From: Clostridium zeae
GTDB lineage: Bacteria; Bacillota; Clostridia; Clostridiales; Clostridiaceae
Direction: 5' to 3'
Assembly (NCBI RefSeq): GCF_017312485.1
Contig: NZ_BMBA01000001.1
Span: 248,001 to 312,000, forward strand
DNA length: 64,000 bases
Positions within the stretch are counted from its first letter, which is position 1. Each line of letters begins with the position of its first letter. The notes beneath the pieces are model-generated. The model was not told where the DNA came from and did no database searches. It was given only the letters and a program-made list of their open reading frames with translations. Shown here one piece after another: positions 17,739 through 25,661 of the stretch. The translations under genes and the position numbers were made by a program.

Positions 17739-18485
17739 TTATTCATTGAATACTCTTTTATAAACCTTTATCTCTTCTTCATCTTTGCTATTAAGTAACA
17801 AATAATAATTTTGTTTATTTATATTCTTCTTAATTTTTTTATCTAATATTATATTATCAAGCTCTCCAATTGCGCCTATATAGCTCCCTTCAGTATAAAT
17901 ATTATGAGCAACATCAAATGAACTTCCATCGTTAAAATTAATATTATACACTAACTCTGAATCGTTCTTCCCTCTAGTTTTTACTTTTATATCACAATCT
18001 TTTATATCATTATAACTATATGTAAGTTCTTTAGACTTAATAATATTATGATGCACTATCTTACTAGGCAAAAGCTCATAATAATTCTTCACAGTATAGT
18101 AAAACCAGAAACTAAGGATTGAAATAATAACAACAACTGTAAAACTAAACTTTAATAATCCGAATTTTCTTTTGGGCTGAATTCTATTAATTTGGCCAAA
18201 CTGATATATATATGAACTCTCTCTATTTTTGAATATTAATATTAAAATATACAAAACCAGCATCATTATAACAATAATTGGTAAAACAGAATAAACTACA
18301 GTATTCAGATTCGTATTAGCAATTAAAAAGCTTTCCGCATCCCTATTACTAATTACTAACTTGTCTATTATTACTGATAGTCCGAAAATATAAAATAAAG
18401 CTGCACTTAATATCAGTAAAATAAATATACCTTTGTTAATAAAACTTCTCACTCTATCTATATTATAAAAAAAATTTTTAAACAC
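17739..18485 (-). CDS. Membrane protein with three helices and a soluble C-terminal domain
   Basis: About 248 residues. Helices fall near residues 17-40, 63-85 and 112-133, then a hydrophilic C-terminal half with an alternating strand pattern (IKVKTRGKNDSELVYNINF). I choose GTG at 18485 as start because GGGGGAG lies 6 bases upstream; the frame extends to 18533 without a ribosome site. The C-terminal half is probably outside or cytoplasmic depending on the odd helix count. No family recognised. Confidence 0.7.
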   Translation of the reverse strand: MFKNFFYNIDRVRSFINKGIFILLILSAALFYIFGLSVIIDKLVISNRDAESFLIANTNLNTVVYSVLPIIVIMMLVLYILILIFKNRESSYIYQFGQINRIQPKRKFGLLKFSFTVVVIISILSFWFYYTVKNYYELLPSKIVHHNIIKSKELTYSYNDIKDCDIKVKTRGKNDSELVYNINFNDGSSFDVAHNIYTEGSYIGAIGELDNIILDKKIKKNINKQNYYLLLNSKDEEEIKVYKRVFNE

Positions 18486-18639
18486 TCTAACTCCCCCTAA
18501 TAGACACCTCTGTTTTACATGATTAAAAGCCATGTAACTTTAAGCATTTTTTTAGTATAAATATACATACTTGTATATTATAAAGTATTTCATCTGCAGA
18601 TTTACAGGAAGATTGTCGAACGAAATTTTTTTTTACAAA

Positions 18640-18680
18640 ATTAAAGACTAATAAATAACGTTTTGTTATTTACTAGCCTT
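18640..18680 (-). terminator. Terminator of the second yitT gene
   Basis: Stem GACTAATAAATAAC (18646-18659) / GTTATTTACTAGCC (18665-18678), with a T-rich tail on the minus strand. Confidence 0.75.
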
Positions 18681-18740
18681 TTAAAATTCAAAATATAATA
18701 ATTTAGAGAATTCAATTATTTACTTATATTTACTTAGTAG

Positions 18741-19586
18741 TTAACTAAAAGTAAACCCCTCACCAACTACCTCATTCACTTCATTAATTGTAATAAAAGC
18801 TCTATCATCTATACTGCCAATATATTCCTTCAACTGAATAAACTGTTTTCTACTAAGAATTGTAGTTATAACTTCGCTTTCATTATTATTATAAGCACCT
18901 TTGGCATAGTAAATCGTTGCACTTCTTTCTAGAATATCCATTATATATCTTTTGATTTCTTCGCCTTGAGAACTTATTATTGCAACTTGCTTATATGTGT
19001 TTAAAGTTTTAATTACTTTATCTATAAGAGTACAGTTTATTATTACTCCTAATATTGAGTAAAGTCCTATGTTAACTCCAAATATTGATGTGGCTGCAAT
19101 AGTTATAATAATATCTGCAGCTAGAAGTGAGTTACCAATAGATATATTGAAATATTTGTTAATTATTTTAGCAATTATATCAGTTCCGCCTGTAGATGCA
19201 TTTTGATTAAATACAATCCCCATACCTAGTCCACAAATTAGCACTCCGAAAATCAGCTGTATTAGTACATCATCACTTATAGGTTTAATATTAGGAAATA
19301 CTTCTTCCAGAATTAGTATAACTCCAGAAATAGAAAAACTGCAAAATATTGTTTTCCCGCCAAAAAAAGGCCCAATCACCAATATACCTAATAAAAATAA
19401 TATTATTTCCATGCACATCATTAATCCACCAATTGGCAGTTTAGGTATTAAGCTATTAATAATGATAGCTATTCCACTAATTCCCCCTGCAGCAATTTTA
19501 TTTGGAGCTAGAAAAAAATAAGTACCTAAAGCTACTAAAACAGATCCAGTAAAAAGCAGTAAAAAATCTTTGAATTTATTTTTCAT
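18741..19586 (-). CDS. YitT family membrane protein (second copy)
   Basis: A 281-residue protein with the same layout as the one at 2557-3405: membrane part with AAGGISGIAIIIN and NASTGGTDIIAKI, then a DUF2179 domain with RSATIYYAKGAYNNNES. The ATG at 19586 follows ACAGGAGGAGA. Unlike the first copy it is preceded by a consensus promoter (19760-19788) and a leader with an intrinsic terminator (19640-19711), so its expression is probably set by premature termination. The substrate is unknown. Confidence 0.9.
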   Translation of the reverse strand: MKNKFKDFLLLFTGSVLVALGTYFFLAPNKIAAGGISGIAIIINSLIPKLPIGGLMMCMEIILFLLGILVIGPFFGGKTIFCSFSISGVILILEEVFPNIKPISDDVLIQLIFGVLICGLGMGIVFNQNASTGGTDIIAKIINKYFNISIGNSLLAADIIITIAATSIFGVNIGLYSILGVIINCTLIDKVIKTLNTYKQVAIISSQGEEIKRYIMDILERSATIYYAKGAYNNNESEVITTILSRKQFIQLKEYIGSIDDRAFITINEVNEVVGEGFTFS

Positions 19587-19639
19587 GTAATTTCTCCTCC
19601 TGTCATTTAACTTAAGAAAAAGTTTAAGTTATTTTCAAC

Positions 19640-19745
19640 AAAAAAGAGCATATAAATCAAAATATGCAATGGGCTTCTTTCGCCAATTAACAATTTAAGA
19701 TTTATATGCTCTCATTACACAGAAGCGCTGTTCTGCGAACGTCTT
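19640..19745 (-). ncRNA. Unidentified leader RNA with intrinsic terminator (attenuator or riboswitch candidate)
   Basis: The leader runs from about 19752 to the yitT start. A terminator stem GAGCATATAAATC / GATTTATATGCTC (19646-19658, 19699-19711) is followed by TTTTTTG on the minus strand, upstream of the coding region. Its 40-base loop holds a GGC/GCC hairpin. Before it lies a stem CAGAA / TTCTG (19720-19735). Segments of the upstream stem (GCTTCT, TTCGC) are complementary to the loop segment GCGAAAGAAGC. I match it to no riboswitch class I know. Confidence 0.6.
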
Positions 19746-19759
19746 TTATTTACAACATA

Positions 19760-19788
19760 ATATTATCCAAAATTGGACTTTATGTCAA
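19760..19788 (-). promoter_or_regulatory. Sigma-A promoter of the leader-yitT transcript
   Basis: TTGACA (19788-19783), 17-bp spacer, TAATAT (19765-19760). Confidence 0.75.
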
Positions 19789-19985
19789 TCTTTAAATTTA
19801 TTTTAACGTTTTATCCTTGTATAACCAAATATTAATTTTTACTGGTTAAGTTTCTTACTTTTATTACGATATGTTAAATATACCACTTATTTAAACAATA
19901 TTTTTTCATAGAATCCCCTATAATTTAATAAGTTTAAAGAAAGTGGTATTACGCTTATTTAGATATTCATATGGGAGATGAAAAT

Positions 19986-20174
19986 GTGGATATTATTACT
20001 GATATAGCATCATTATCTATAGGAATGAAGCAGGACAACTTAGCTCAAGCTGTGAGTATTTCATTAATAAAAAAAACTCTTGATGGTTCTAAGGATGACT
20101 CACAAAATCTAATTAAAATGATGGAGCTAAACGTGAACCCTAATCTAGGTAGTAACTTAGATGTTAAAGTGTAG
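19986..20174 (+). CDS. YjfB-family protein (putative motility protein)
   Basis: A 62-residue protein. It begins (V/M)DIITDIASLSIGMKQ and has ISLIKKTLDGSKDDSQNLIKMM, the layout of the small YjfB family, which in Bacillus is linked to the motility regulon. I choose GTG at 19986 because GGGAGATG lies 5 bases upstream and the family starts M-D-I; the upstream ATG at 19971 overlaps that ribosome site. The TAG stop lies inside the terminator hairpin. Confidence 0.8.
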   Translation: MDIITDIASLSIGMKQDNLAQAVSISLIKKTLDGSKDDSQNLIKMMELNVNPNLGSNLDVKV

Positions 20175-20203
20175 AAAGACTGGATTTTATCCAGTCTTTC
20201 TAC
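20171..20203. terminator. Perfect 15-bp hairpin at the end of the yjfB-like gene
   Basis: Arms GTAGAAAGACTGGAT and ATCCAGTCTTTCTAC with loop TTT. The stop codon (20172-20174) is part of the 5' arm. The tail is only moderately U-rich. Confidence 0.75.
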
Positions 20204-20244
20204 ATTCCTATTCAGTAAAAATGACTTGAAATATCAAGCCTATT

Positions 20245-20400
20245 TTATATTTTTTTTCTTATAAGCATATAAGTTGCAACACCTACGCCTGTAGCTGTTC
20301 CTAAAAAGCTAATTGTTTTAGAAGGGAAAGTCTTCCTTGATTTTTTTTCGTTGCCTAGCATGTTTATCAAAGTTGAAACTCCTACAATTTCACGTATCAT
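20245..20400 (-). CDS. 51-residue small membrane-associated protein
   Basis: A short gene with an ATG at 20400 behind GGAGGTGTGAG. The product starts MIREIVGVSTLINML, has a basic middle (NEKKSRKTFPSK) and ends in one Gly-rich hydrophobic segment (LGTATGVGVATYMLI) followed by RKKI. The strong ribosome site and the charge pattern support a real gene. No function known. Confidence 0.65.
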   Translation of the reverse strand: MIREIVGVSTLINMLGNEKKSRKTFPSKTISFLGTATGVGVATYMLIRKKI

Positions 20401-20727
20401 TACTCACACCTCCAAAAATTTAAGAAAATATAGTATCTATTACCTTACTTAAGTTATCAAAATCTTAGAATTTACTCTAAGTAAATTCTAAGATTTTTTA
20501 GTAATTGCAACAGTATATAGATATATTACAAAATCCATATATATATTTTCTCTACAACTTATATAATTATCCTTTATTAAAATAGGAGGTACTGATCAAT
20601 TTACGTATATCTTTCTTTTACTGGAATACTTTGCACTTATTCAGTTATTGACGCTTTGAAAATCCTCACATACCATAACTTGCCGTTCCTAGTTTAATTA
20701 TTTATACATTTTGTTAGACATAATTTA
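20401..20727. other. Intergenic region with a perfect 17-bp hairpin
   Basis: Contains arms AAAATCTTAGAATTTAC (20459-20475) and GTAAATTCTAAGATTTT (20481-20497) with a 5-base loop, probably a terminator for the WYL-like gene on the minus strand. Nothing else is evident. Confidence 0.55.
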
Positions 20728-20925
20728 TTAGTGTATATATTCTGCAGCGAGAATATTTTCTTTTTTAAAGTAACGCTTTTGTCTTCTTAGGTAACAAAAG
20801 GCTTCCACTTTCTCGCCTTTTATACCTAGTACTTGAATATTTCTTCTTGTTATTTTTCTGTCTTTGTCCATGTAGATAATTGTAACAGGCCTATGAAGTT
20901 CTAAAGCACTTTTTAATATATCCAT
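20728..20925 (-). CDS. Stand-alone WYL-like mini-protein
   Basis: A 65-residue protein that resembles the Sm-like core of WYL domains: RPVTIIYMDKDRKITRRNIQVL, then EAFCYLRRQKRYFKKENILAAE. In larger proteins WYL domains bind nucleotides or single-stranded nucleic acid and control HTH or defence proteins; here there is no HTH. The ATG at 20925 follows TTGAGGTGATT. It could act alone or regulate a partner elsewhere. Assignment is by pattern only. Confidence 0.65.
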   Translation of the reverse strand: MDILKSALELHRPVTIIYMDKDRKITRRNIQVLGIKGEKVEAFCYLRRQKRYFKKENILAAEYIH

Positions 20926-21061
20926 TACTAATCACCTCAATAATATTATAATATATATAATCACAATATGCAAACACAAGTTCGTATATGCAGTGCTTTT
21001 ATAATTTTATTAGGCTTAATTTAAAATTGTGATTTGAATAATTTTGTACTTTTACATACAG

Positions 21062-21094
21062 CAAAAAAGCCTGGAAATAAAAACTTCCAAGCTT
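21062..21094 (-). terminator. Terminator of the GH25 lysozyme gene
   Basis: Stem AAGCCTGGAA / TTCCAAGCTT, with a run of T on the minus strand. Confidence 0.75.
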
Positions 21095-21101
21095 AATTTT
21101 T

Positions 21102-22121
21102 TTATCTTGTTATTACACCGGATTTAGTCCATGGTCCTTTGTCAGTGCTATATACTACATTTAATTTTCCATGTCCCAAGTCTTCTAAGACAATAACATT
21201 TTCACTATTTACGCTTCCTATACTTGCACCTGAAAATCTATCATATACTTGTCTATAGCCACTTATATAAATTGGGGCATTTAAATAGCCAATATTAGCT
21301 ACAACATTCCTTATATAAGTTTGTCTTGTACCTCCTGGTATAGGGTATTCAACTAAATTAAGCTGCTTACTGTAGGATACATCAATAACTTTTATTCTAT
21401 CCCCAATTTCAACTATTCTTCCCGGCTCAATATCACCATTAGCTGTTCTCCCATAGAACCAATCATTTTTTACAACTGCATTTGCTCCACTTACTTGCCC
21501 CATAGGTGGAGTTGGGTTTACTGGTTGTGTACTTCCTGTCAATAAATCTTCTTTAAATTGATCCATATCAACAGGTCCAAAAATACCGCTAACTGAACCT
21601 GATGAAGTATATTGCCACCCACTCCAAGTTTCCCAAATATTTGTGTTCCAGCTAGGCGTTCCAGTAGTATAATGAGCTAGCCATAACTGAGTACCTTTCA
21701 AAATATCTGTCAAGTTGTTTTTTGAGAAATAGCTTCCTGTATATACTATACAATCTATTCCTGTTAATTCTTTCACCCTATCAATAAAAGTTCTGACACA
21801 GCTACTTAAAAGATTTTTATCTAATCCTTCAGTCGTTTCTACATCACATGCATATTTTAAGTCAACAATATAACCTTTTGTTGCTTCCACAAAAAAGTTA
21901 GCTTGATCGATTGCATTTTCAACACTTCTTGCTCTAAAAAAATGATAAAATCCAACTAGTATCCCTTGTGCCTTCATTCCTTGATAATGAGTAACCATCA
22001 TCTTATCTTTATAAGTTGTACCTTCAGATGCTTTTAGATATGCTGCTTGTATTCCACTATTTTTTACTCGAGAATAATCAACATTAGTTTGGTAATTAGA
22101 AATATCAATTCCTTTATACAT
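21102..22121 (-). CDS. GH25 lysozyme (autolysin/endolysin) with C-terminal SH3-like region
   Basis: About 339 residues. The GH25 muramidase domain (about 1-195) starts MYKGIDISNYQ and carries the catalytic DVE pair (Asp93, Glu95), with Asp6 also conserved. After a Pro-rich linker (NPTPPMGQ) the C-terminal 135 residues resemble cell-wall-binding SH3-like repeats of clostridial lysozymes. No signal peptide is visible, as in C. acetobutylicum autolytic lysozyme and phage endolysins. The ATG at 22121 follows AGGGAGGG; the longer frame to 22190 lacks a ribosome site. No phage genes are nearby. Confidence 0.9.
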   Translation of the reverse strand: MYKGIDISNYQTNVDYSRVKNSGIQAAYLKASEGTTYKDKMMVTHYQGMKAQGILVGFYHFFRARSVENAIDQANFFVEATKGYIVDLKYACDVETTEGLDKNLLSSCVRTFIDRVKELTGIDCIVYTGSYFSKNNLTDILKGTQLWLAHYTTGTPSWNTNIWETWSGWQYTSSGSVSGIFGPVDMDQFKEDLLTGSTQPVNPTPPMGQVSGANAVVKNDWFYGRTANGDIEPGRIVEIGDRIKVIDVSYSKQLNLVEYPIPGGTRQTYIRNVVANIGYLNAPIYISGYRQVYDRFSGASIGSVNSENVIVLEDLGHGKLNVVYSTDKGPWTKSGVITR

Positions 22122-22241
22122 AATATCCCTCCCTATTAATATATATGAGAAAATGTGCAATTTTGGTCCTTTTTTGTACATTCTAGTCATATTTTTTATG
22201 GAGTAATTATAAGTGTAAAATTAATATTCTTTTGTTCTTCA

Positions 22242-23099
22242 TTATATGTTTATTCTATGATATTCAAAAGCAGTTTTTATCTCAAAGCCGCATTTTTTAT
22301 ACAAATTAAAGGCGATGTCATTTCCACTATCAACTTCAATAAAAACATTTTTACTTTCATTTTTACATAAAGCTTTAACTAATTTTATTAAAGTCTCTTT
22401 CCCCATGCCTTTACCTTGATTTTCCTTAGCAATTGCAAATCCAAATAAAAATATGTCATTTCCATCGTAACTTACAGAACATGAACCAATAATCTCATTA
22501 TTTAATTCTGATACATAAATTTCTCTATCTTTGGATTCTAATGTTTTCATTATAAAGCTTTGAGAAACTTCATAACTGTCATCAAATGCATCAACGCAAA
22601 CATCAATGATTTTTTTAGCATCCTCATAAGATGCTTTTCTAAGTTTAATAAAATTTGACATAGCCAATTCTTTACAGTCTCTTTTGTATTTCAAAAGATA
22701 CTCTGTAAAATCATAAATAGCCTTAAGGTTTTTTACAGTTTCTTTTCCATCCTTTGCTTGACTTTCGCAAACAAATAATAAATCTTTTATATCATATTTT
22801 TTAGCCTCTTCCTTTGCTCTATGAACTAAAGATTTAAAGTATCCTCTTTTTCTATATTTAGGATGTGTATATGCTGATATTTCTGCTTCTGCCTTAGTAG
22901 GAATAAACATATACAAAACACTTATTAAAGTGTCCTCATCATATAACATAAATAAGTTTTTTATATTTTTGTTAAAGTTTAATGAGTTATCTAAAAACAT
23001 ATTTCCATTTAGCCCATCATATTCTATGCAAATATTTTCCAAAATTCTTATGGAATTAATTAGTTCCTGATTTAGTTCATTGAATTCTTTTATTATCAA
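22242..23099 (-). CDS. Double-domain GNAT acetyltransferase
   Basis: A 285-residue protein. Residues about 1-140 form a degenerate GNAT domain (PKYRKRGYFKSLVHRA). Residues about 150-285 form a second, well-conserved one with the acetyl-CoA loop AKENQGKGMGKETL and the end NLYKKCGFEI. The start is TTG at 23099 behind GGAGGAG. It lies 21 bp after alaX in the same direction, so the two form an operon. An amino acid or aminoacyl substrate is possible from context but unproven. Confidence 0.87.
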   Translation of the reverse strand: MIIKEFNELNQELINSIRILENICIEYDGLNGNMFLDNSLNFNKNIKNLFMLYDEDTLISVLYMFIPTKAEAEISAYTHPKYRKRGYFKSLVHRAKEEAKKYDIKDLLFVCESQAKDGKETVKNLKAIYDFTEYLLKYKRDCKELAMSNFIKLRKASYEDAKKIIDVCVDAFDDSYEVSQSFIMKTLESKDREIYVSELNNEIIGSCSVSYDGNDIFLFGFAIAKENQGKGMGKETLIKLVKALCKNESKNVFIEVDSGNDIAFNLYKKCGFEIKTAFEYHRINI

Positions 23100-23120
23100 A
23101 AATACTCCTCCAATTTCGTT

Positions 23121-24287
23121 TTAAAGATTTTCTTTTAGATACTCTATATATTTATTAAGTAAGTTTTCCTCTTCAAAGCTTGCTTGAGCTCTTTTAGCGT
23201 TTCCGCCACCCCTGCCTCCAAAATCCTTTAAGGTTTCTTTAAATAATTTTCCACAGTGAAAATTGAACGTTCCATTTTGGGATAGCATTAATTTTTTATC
23301 TTTTAAAGAACTTAAAATTAATATAAAATCTTTTTCTTTAAGTTCATCATATATTTTTTCTATAAGTTCAAACCCTTCATTTTCATATTGCGCTAATATA
23401 AATTTGTCACTGGAACTATCCATAAGCTCCTGAGCTTTACTTGAAGCTATGCTAGCATACAAGCTTCCAATCTTCTTTTTAAGAACTATAACCTCATCCT
23501 TCTGATTTTTTATCTTATTACTTATCTCTGACGGATCTGCAGATAAAGTTCTAGTTAATTCAACAATATAGTCATGCTTTACTTGATAATCTTTTAATGC
23601 TCTGAACCCACATTTAAAATATACCCTAGTCATTCCTTTATACTTTTCATATTTTATTATCTTCACCAGACCAATCTCTCCAGCCCTGTTTGCATGTGTA
23701 CCACAACAAGCACTAAAATCAGTCTTATCCCCAATTTGTACCATTCTTATGTTACCTTCAGCTTTTATTTCTTTTCTAAGCGGAAGCTTTTGTGCCTCAT
23801 CTTTTGATAGAAAATATGTTTTGATTGGTTCATTCTTAAATACGTATAAATTAACTTCTTTTTCTACATTCTTTATAATTTCTTCAGTAGCATCTTTTAG
23901 TTCCATATCAACTGTCACGTAATCTTCTCCTAGATGGAATCCTGCATTGGATACTTTAAAAAGCTTAAAAAAAGCGGCAGACAATAGATGTTCTCCTGAA
24001 TGTTGTTGGATATTATCCACTCTTCTTTCGTAATCAACTTTACATTTGACTACACTTCCTTCTGGTTTTCTATCAGTCACGTGATATATTACATCATCTT
24101 CTTCGTATACATAACTTACTTCAATATCATCAATGTATCCCAAATCATGAGGCTGTCCTCCGCCTTCAGGATAAAAAGGAGTGCTTTTAAGTACAATTTC
24201 AAATTTATCTCCTTTATCTAAAATTCTTTCAATTTCGCAATCAGCTTCACATATATATGGATCTTTATAAAATAATTTTTCAGTCAT
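23121..24287 (-). CDS. alaX: AlaX-type alanyl-tRNA editing protein with DHHA1 domain
   Basis: A 388-residue AlaX-L protein that hydrolyses mischarged tRNA(Ala) in trans. It has the editing domain of alanyl-tRNA synthetase: FYPEGGGQP at about 38-46, the zinc motif HSGEH (His96, His100) and CCGTH (Cys194, His198). The C-terminal coiled coil (about 250-300) leads into a DHHA1-like end with FGGRGGGNAKRAQ. I choose the ATG at 24287 since GGGAGG is 7 bases upstream. It heads an operon with the GNAT gene and is preceded by a structured leader. Confidence 0.92.
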   Translation of the reverse strand: MTEKLFYKDPYICEADCEIERILDKGDKFEIVLKSTPFYPEGGGQPHDLGYIDDIEVSYVYEEDDVIYHVTDRKPEGSVVKCKVDYERRVDNIQQHSGEHLLSAAFFKLFKVSNAGFHLGEDYVTVDMELKDATEEIIKNVEKEVNLYVFKNEPIKTYFLSKDEAQKLPLRKEIKAEGNIRMVQIGDKTDFSACCGTHANRAGEIGLVKIIKYEKYKGMTRVYFKCGFRALKDYQVKHDYIVELTRTLSADPSEISNKIKNQKDEVIVLKKKIGSLYASIASSKAQELMDSSSDKFILAQYENEGFELIEKIYDELKEKDFILILSSLKDKKLMLSQNGTFNFHCGKLFKETLKDFGGRGGGNAKRAQASFEEENLLNKYIEYLKENL

Positions 24288-24334
24288 ATTCATACCTCCC
24301 AATTTTCATTAGTTCAACAGCGGTTTTAAAATCT

Positions 24335-24422
24335 AACTTATACAGTAACTAGTATAAGTTGGAGCTATACATTTAAAACAGCATAAATTCATGCTCTCCT
24401 GCAACTTAAATCTTCATAAGTT
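24335..24422 (-). ncRNA. Structured leader of alaX with mutually exclusive helices (riboswitch/attenuator candidate)
   Basis: Plus-strand positions: hairpin AACTTA (24403-24408) / TAAGTT (24417-24422); hairpin AACTTATAC (24335-24343) / GTATAAGTT (24352-24360); and a longer helix in which AAGTTGGAG (24356-24364) pairs with CTCC (24396-24399) and AACTT (24403-24407), enclosing AGCAT/ATGCT (24380-24395). The shared AACTT and AAGTT blocks can be used by only one helix at a time. It lies 48 bp before alaX. I find no T-box core sequence. Confidence 0.5.
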
Positions 24423-24604
24423 AATCTTATATAAACTAATAAAATCAACTGTAAAACTTTTTTAAATTTAGCTTATAAGTAAGAACATGTTTAAATAAAA
24501 TTATAGCATATATTAAATAATTTACTAATATATTCATGTTGCTATTTAAATTGTATAGACCTCATTAAAAAAAATTGACCAACTTATAATAAAATCTTTT
24601 ATAC

Positions 24605-24657
24605 TATACAGTAAAAAAACACCTTACAAATTGTGGACAATTTAAATAGTCCATAAT
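24605..24657 (-). terminator. Probable terminator of the mntA-hepT operon
   Basis: Stem ATTGTGGAC (24630-24638) / GTCCATAAT (24649-24657); a run of T follows some 15 bases further on the minus strand. Confidence 0.5.
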
Positions 24658-24671
24658 TTATAAGATGCCAC

Positions 24672-25106
24672 TTATTGATATTTTCTAAGAAACCTTTTAG
24701 ATATATTGATTATTACATCAAATTTATCTGTATTATTTACGATATGTTCTAGCAATTCTTCATGACTTGGCTCTTTATACCGATGTGATATTCGGTTCCT
24801 CACCAATCTTGATTTTTCAAGAAAAAGATAAGTTTTTTCATCAAATACATCGCTTTTTCTCAAAAGTTTAAAACTATCACTTAAGGAAATTCCTATCTTG
24901 AACTTTCTTATTTCTCTAAGAGCAATAGAACAAAAATCTTCTAGTATTGTGTGAAAACCAACAAATAACTGCCTCAAGCTTGATTTTGCTAGTTTGGTTA
25001 TAAGTTCATCGTCTTTATATTTTTCTAGCACCTCTAAGCATTCATTTATGTCAGCTTTGCACTCTTCTAAATCTTCAATTATTTTTACAAGTCTCTCATC
25101 ATTCAT
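24672..25106 (-). CDS. hepT: HepT-like HEPN ribonuclease toxin
   Basis: A 144-residue all-helical HEPN protein. The active-site motif Rx4HxY is present as RNRISHRY (Arg103, His108, Tyr110). HepT toxins cut RNA and are silenced when the partner MntA adds AMP units to the Tyr of this motif. The ATG at 25106 overlaps the mntA stop in an ATGA, so the two are coupled. The gene order antitoxin then toxin fits type VII toxin-antitoxin systems. Confidence 0.87.
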   Translation of the reverse strand: MNDERLVKIIEDLEECKADINECLEVLEKYKDDELITKLAKSSLRQLFVGFHTILEDFCSIALREIRKFKIGISLSDSFKLLRKSDVFDEKTYLFLEKSRLVRNRISHRYKEPSHEELLEHIVNNTDKFDVIINISKRFLRKYQ

Positions 25107-25531
25107 GATAATACATCCATTCTCCTAAAGTATATAAAATTTTCATTTTCCTTATAGACTCTGTCAACTTCATCACAAATATTCTCAAACATCTTTCCAT
25201 GATCCTTTGTGTATAATATTTTACCATAATTTAAAATATTTATTTTAACAAACAAATCTAATTTATCACTTCTAAGATCAACAACATCTATTGGTCTATT
25301 TAGTAAATTTTCTAAGAATAACTCAAAATCTAAAATTGTATCAAGTGATATTTTTTTCTCGTTAAGCACAGCAATATCCACATCAGATATCTCATTAAAT
25401 TCGCCATGATTTAAACTTCCAAATATGATAACATTAGATATATTCAATTGTTTAATAAAATCACATACTTCTTTTGAGTTAAGCTTATCAAGAGCTAACT
25501 GTCTCTCATCACAATCCAAAATAAACACCAA
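25103..25531 (-). CDS. mntA: MntA-like minimal nucleotidyltransferase antitoxin
   Basis: About 142 residues. The nucleotidyltransferase motif GSx10DxD is complete: Gly38-Ser39, Asp50 and Asp52 (IIFGSLNHGEFNEISDVDI). The family adds AMP to the HEPN toxin. The start is uncertain: TTG at 25531, GTG at 25528 and TTG at 25519 are all possible behind AAAGG. It overlaps hepT by 4 bp. Confidence 0.87.
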   Translation of the reverse strand: MVFILDCDERQLALDKLNSKEVCDFIKQLNISNVIIFGSLNHGEFNEISDVDIAVLNEKKISLDTILDFELFLENLLNRPIDVVDLRSDKLDLFVKINILNYGKILYTKDHGKMFENICDEVDRVYKENENFIYFRRMDVLS

Positions 25532-25661
25532 CCTTTAGGTCAATTACATCTTATATTTACAAATCTTTTTATCAGGACACCATTATATCCTTAACCTAGC
25601 TTATCTACCTAGTATTAATATTATATCCAAATCCTTGCTAAAATAAAAGTGAAGTAATGTG

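Noticed and set aside
21102-22121. Prophage remnant around the GH25 lysozyme
   Set aside because: No holin, integrase or structural gene is adjacent; clostridia also carry such lysozymes as chromosomal autolysins.
24288-24430. T-box riboswitch for alaX
   Set aside because: The conserved T-box antiterminator core (AGGGTGGNACCGCG) is absent.
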